Assembly: GCA_036004365.1 (NCBI GenBank)
Contig: DASYRN010000066.1
Span: 1-8,120 of the forward strand
DNA: 8,120 bases
From: DP-36 sp036004365
Lineage (GTDB): Bacteria; Desulfobacterota; Binatia; UBA9968
Reading direction: 5' to 3'
Each line of letters opens with the position of its first letter. The stretch's first letter is position 1. The position numbers and the translations under genes are program-made. Under the pieces are notes generated by a model. The model made no database searches and was not told the origin of the DNA. It saw only the letters and a program-made list of their open reading frames with translations. Below are positions 6,048-8,120 of this stretch, one piece after another.

Positions 6048-7199
6048 ATGGGTACTCGAGGGCAGATTGCCTTTAAGGTTCACTGTTTGTTGCCGGTGCT
6101 TCTCCTATGGGGACTTATCGGTAGTTGCGCCCCTACATTGTCATCTTTAACGCCGCCCGAGAATTATAAGGGGCCAATTACTGACCACCCGACACACCAA
6201 GGGGGAGATTACTGGGTCTACGAGCGCGACAACAGGACAAGGGTAAAAGTCGGGACTGCAACACTCACCAACTTGAGATTTCCCCTCTGGATAGGCAAAA
6301 CGTGGAGCTACCAAGGTGGGGCTCGTCTATTAGGACAACCTCAAGAAAGTAAGGCTTTTCGTATCCCTACGCAGATAGATTGCGAGGTAACTGGTTTTGG
6401 ACAAATAACAGTAACGGCCGGTACATTTGGAGCATTTGAGTGTAGATGCCTGTGTACAGTTCTTTCACCCCACTATAATCCATATTGTGGTGAATCCACA
6501 ATTTGGTATGCCTCGGAGGTCAAGAGTATTGTAAGGATCAAAACTCAGAGTACAGATACCTCCATGCAGTTAGCGGAATACAAGGTCTCGCCTACAATTC
6601 CTAGGACGCAAGTCACTCAAGAAAAACTAGCCCAAGGTGAGACCAAACCGATAGCCCAAACGGGTGTCAAGGCCGAAAAGCCCGAGTGGAAAGTTGGCTA
6701 CGAGTGGAGATATGCCTGGAAACGACCTGGCGGAAGCGGAACTTTTACGAGAGTGCTGATTAGGGAAGATAAGTTCGAAAATGTTCCAGCGTATGTGGTT
6801 AGAGTAGGGAAGAATGAACACTTTTACGTTAAGGAGAACTTGGGTGAACTTGCGACCCTATCTGGGGGAAAAATAGCCTCCAAAAGAAGCGCACCGTATC
6901 AGCCTGTCTCTTGGCCGCTCGAAGTAGGAAAAGAGTGGAGAAATTCTTATACCCGAGAAAATATAGAGGAAAAGTCGTCCGAAACATTCGATTACCGTTG
7001 GTCGGTCTCTAGTGTGGAGGAACTGAAAGTACCTGCAGGCATCTTCGAGGCCTTTAAAATTGAGGGCTATAACTTTTACACTGGAAACCTCATGGCAGAG
7101 TGTTGGTATTCTCCCAAGGTGAAATGGTTTGTTAAGGAAAGAATCTACCAAAAGAAGGGCGTATTAGAGAGAGAGTTGATCAATTTCAAAGCTGATTAA
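6048..7199 (+). CDS. Lipoprotein of unknown function with two tandem copies of a beta-rich domain
   Basis: The 383-residue product starts with a lipoprotein signal: hydrophobic stretch 14-24 and lipobox LIGSC with Cys27, so it should be lipid-anchored outside the inner membrane. The rest holds two copies of one domain. Copy 1 (about 52-182) has GGDYWVY, RFPLWIGKTW (77-86), VTAGTFGAFEC (122-132) and WYASEVKSIVR (153-163). Copy 2 (about 213-383) has VGYEWRY, SWPLEVGKEW (288-297), VPAGIFEAFKI (328-338) and WYSPKVKWFVK (353-363). They are joined by a Gln/Lys/Thr-rich linker (about 184-210). The small exported protein at 4081-4716 carries the same motif series. The domain resembles DUF3108/TapB-like proteins, whose function I cannot name. 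The gene is AT-richer than its neighbours: hand counts of three 60-base lines gave 43-47% GC, against 65% for one line of the dienelactone hydrolase gene. It converges on the TPR gene. Confidence 0.8.
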   Translation: MGTRGQIAFKVHCLLPVLLLWGLIGSCAPTLSSLTPPENYKGPITDHPTHQGGDYWVYERDNRTRVKVGTATLTNLRFPLWIGKTWSYQGGARLLGQPQESKAFRIPTQIDCEVTGFGQITVTAGTFGAFECRCLCTVLSPHYNPYCGESTIWYASEVKSIVRIKTQSTDTSMQLAEYKVSPTIPRTQVTQEKLAQGETKPIAQTGVKAEKPEWKVGYEWRYAWKRPGGSGTFTRVLIREDKFENVPAYVVRVGKNEHFYVKENLGELATLSGGKIASKRSAPYQPVSWPLEVGKEWRNSYTRENIEEKSSETFDYRWSVSSVEELKVPAGIFEAFKIEGYNFYTGNLMAECWYSPKVKWFVKERIYQKKGVLERELINFKAD

Positions 7200-7300
7200 C
7201 AAGTAGCTCGGCTAACTCGTCTACTTCCTGCATGACCTCAACACGATCGTGAGGCTATAAGAGATCCGACTAGCTGCTTTGAGACATATCGCTACTTATC

Positions 7301-7783
7301 TCACCACCAAGCCGGCAGTTTCCTTTCATCTCGATGCGTCGATCTTGGCGGCGAGGATGAAATCGTTCTCCGAAAGGCCGTCGATGGCGTGGGTCCAGTA
7401 TCGGCGCGGACAAGCTTGTAGTGTATATGAATGTCCGGGTGGTGGCCTTCCTGCTCGGCGAGTTCAGCCACCCGGTTCGCGAACTTCATCGCCTCAGCAA
7501 ACCTCGGGTTTATCTCCAGAGCCTTATTGTAATCAGAGATGGCCTGATCAAACTGCTTTTTGCCCTTATAGGCATTCCCACGTCCGAGATAACCCCTAGC
7601 ATCTTTTGGATCGATCTCTAAGACACGGTTAAATTCGGCGATGGCCAAGTCATACTGGCCTCTGTTTATATACGTATCTCCCCGTCTGCCGTGGACCTCG
7701 ATATCGATTGTGGCGCAACCAGCAGCAAGTAACAGCACTTGCACCACGAACAACCATGCAATGGAGAATGGAGCTCTTTCCAT
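7301..7783 (-). CDS. TPR-repeat lipoprotein fused to a frameshifted C-terminal half of pterin-4a-carbinolamine dehydratase
   Basis: The 160-codon frame begins with a lipoprotein signal (hydrophobic 8-20, lipobox LAAGC, Cys23). Two tetratricopeptide repeats follow (about 31-63 and 64-96), recognisable by GDTYINRGQYDLAIAEF and GNAYKGKKQFDQAISDY and by the IDP/INP turns. TPR lipoproteins usually serve as scaffolds for envelope protein complexes. From about residue 95 the sequence changes to EAMKFANRVAELAEQEGHHP (97-116), which is typical of pterin-4a-carbinolamine dehydratase. After about residue 127 the frame loses all similarity and reads Ser/Pro/Arg-rich filler to the stop at 7303-7301; the true continuation is in another frame (see 7326-7501). 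GAGGA (7792-7796) lies 8 bases before ATG 7783. The N-terminal 96 residues could still be made as a short TPR lipoprotein. Convergent with the lipoprotein gene, 101 bases apart. Confidence 0.7.
   Translation of the reverse strand: MERAPFSIAWLFVVQVLLLAAGCATIDIEVHGRRGDTYINRGQYDLAIAEFNRVLEIDPKDARGYLGRGNAYKGKKQFDQAISDYNKALEINPRFAEAMKFANRVAELAEQEGHHPDIHIHYKLVRADTGPTPSTAFRRTISSSPPRSTHRDERKLPAWW
7326..7501 (-). pseudogene. Remnant: C-terminal half of pterin-4a-carbinolamine dehydratase, with a one-base frameshift near 7400-7402
   Basis: PCD recycles the pterin cofactor of aromatic amino acid hydroxylases and is normally about 95-110 residues. Here only its C-terminal half is present. In the TPR frame, residues 95-127 cover the helix and the EGHHPDIHIHY segment (112-122). 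Then one base is missing near 7400-7402, and the other frame continues YWTHAIDGLSENDFILAAKI and DASR to TGA 7328-7326. Restoring one base gives the family pattern as I recall it exactly: Glu110-x3-His114-His115-Pro116-x5-Tyr122-x9-His132-x8-Asp141. The catalytic histidine pair is in one frame and the third histidine in the other, so no active PCD can be made. The N-terminal half is replaced by TPR sequence; the joint falls near RFAEA, a string both families tolerate. Confidence 0.75.
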
Positions 7784-7817
7784 TTAGGAGTTCCTCAGCT
7801 TTCAACTGGAATCTCTG

Positions 7818-7862
7818 CTAAACCTTCGAAGCCTGGTAGTCATCGAGGACGGTAACTTTCAT
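7818..7862 (-). pseudogene. Remnant: N-terminal end of a D-2-hydroxyacid dehydrogenase-like gene
   Basis: From ATG 7862 the minus strand encodes MKVTVLDDYQASKV and stops at TAG 7820-7818. MKxxVLDDYQ is the characteristic first strand and turn of one subfamily of D-isomer-specific 2-hydroxyacid dehydrogenases; after Gln10 the similarity ends and a stop follows four codons later. AAAGGA touches the ATG with no spacer, so translation is doubtful. The C-terminal counterpart lies 1.9 kb away at 5825-5935 on the same strand. An intact gene would span only about 0.95 kb. Confidence 0.5.
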
Positions 7863-7885
7863 TCCTTTAGTCAGAAAAAAAGGTA

Positions 7886-7912
7886 GTCACTCCCGCGGAA
7901 AGCGGAGTCCAG
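7886..7912 (-). repeat. REP-like palindromic unit A (minus orientation)
   Basis: Read on the minus strand it runs from CTGG to GTGAC, with arms ACTCCGC and GCGGGAGT (one-base bulge) around a TTTCC loop. It resembles the widespread CTGGATTCCCGC-TTTC-GCGGGAATGAC type of intergenic repeat. On the minus strand a run of seven T (7881-7875) follows the stem after 7 bases; that spacing is too long for a confident terminator. It can also pair with unit B (7904-7912 with 7927-7935, 9 bp, one G-U). Confidence 0.6.
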
Positions 7913-7926
7913 GGATAAAAAACACT

Positions 7927-7959
7927 CTGGATTCCCGATAAAAACATTCGGGAATCACC
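7927..7959 (+). repeat. REP-like palindromic unit B (plus orientation)
   Basis: A perfect 9-bp inverted repeat, GATTCCCGA (7930-7938) and TCGGGAATC (7948-7956), encloses the loop TAAAAACAT. It starts with CTGG, as unit A does on the other strand, so A and B form a head-to-head pair. Its core is shared with unit C. Confidence 0.65.
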
Positions 7960-8030
7960 GAGCAGGAGAGAGATCCGGTCTGTAGTGCAACGAAGCACGC
8001 GATTTATGACTTGCGGGATTCCGAAAGGCC

Positions 8031-8062
8031 GTCGCCCCCGAATGTCTTAATCGGGGGCCCAG
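8031..8062 (-). repeat. REP-like palindromic unit C (minus orientation)
   Basis: A perfect 8-bp inverted repeat, GCCCCCGA (8034-8041) and TCGGGGGC (8051-8058), has a 9-base loop. On the minus strand its core fits CCCGATNAANACATTCGGG, the same as unit B on the plus strand, and it is bounded by CTGG and GCGAC in the same way. The arms have drifted together (GC-rich here, ATT/AAT in B), which implies selection or recent copying of a paired structure. Confidence 0.65.
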
Positions 8063-8075
8063 TCGTGGTTTTTCG

Positions 8076-8100
8076 GGATTCCCACTTTCGTGGGAGCGAC
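8076..8100 (+). repeat. REP-like palindromic unit D (plus orientation)
   Basis: GGATTCCCAC-TTTC-GTGGGAGCGAC forms a 6-bp stem (TCCCAC 8080-8085, GTGGGA 8090-8095) with a TTTC loop. It has the short TTTC loop type of unit A, in the opposite orientation. The preceding bases include another copy of CGGGATTCC, which also occurs at 8014-8022. Confidence 0.6.
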
Positions 8101-8120
8101 ACGGAAGCGGTGCAAAGCCG

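Noticed and set aside
7236..7254. CCTCA/TGAGG inverted repeat with a CACGATCGTG palindrome between the convergent genes, as a terminator
   Set aside because: The two pairings compete, the stem is only 5 bp and no T run follows on either strand. The rest of 7200-7300 shows nothing I can name.
7279..7621. Plus-strand open frames across 7279-7621
   Set aside because: They are antisense to the TPR/PCD gene, whose family motifs are unmistakable on the minus strand.
7886..8100. The palindromes at the right edge as a CRISPR array or integron attachment sites
   Set aside because: Units differ in sequence, alternate in orientation and have no regular spacers. There is no cas or integrase gene in the window.

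Overview
The window looks like a piece of chromosome from an environmental bacterium of moderately high GC. Gram-negative is likely, because there are lipoproteins and secreted binding proteins. The gene content (TauA/NMT1-type binding proteins, dienelactone hydrolase, M20 hydrolase) resembles metabolically versatile uncultured soil or sediment lineages such as Desulfobacterota, Rokubacteria/NC10 or Tectomicrobia. That placement is inference only; no rRNA, tRNA or other marker gene is present.

Layout. At the left edge a minus-strand M20-family metallohydrolase runs off the window (1-1027). It diverges from a plus-strand dienelactone hydrolase (1159-1956), and the gap between them holds a good promoter for the hydrolase on the left and a 13-bp palindrome over its -35. 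A plus-strand run follows: an ABC permease (2050-2874), a NMT1/TauA-type binding protein (2970-3983), a small exported protein (4081-4716) and a second binding protein (4761-5780). Gaps are 44-97 bases and each start has a Shine-Dalgarno site, so the run is probably read largely as one unit. It looks like an import system for a small organic compound, but no ATPase is visible. The hydrolases at the left may act on related small molecules, but nothing here fixes a substrate.

The right third is a mosaic. A lipoprotein gene (6048-7199) carries two copies of the domain also found in the 4081-4716 protein. A convergent minus-strand gene (7301-7783) starts as a TPR lipoprotein and then continues as the C-terminal half of a pterin-4a-carbinolamine dehydratase (PCD), broken by a one-base frameshift. 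The block is flanked on the minus strand by what look like the first ten codons (7818-7862) and the last ~33 codons (5825-5935) of one D-2-hydroxyacid dehydrogenase gene. This suggests an older gene was replaced in its middle by the lipoprotein/TPR block.

The last 250 bases (7863-8120) hold no gene. They contain four short palindromic REP-like units arranged as two inverted pairs in mirror order. I found no CRISPR array, transposase, tRNA or rRNA. I see no clear new defence or biosynthetic system; the most unusual material is the remnant and fusion mosaic between about 5.8 and 8.1 kb.
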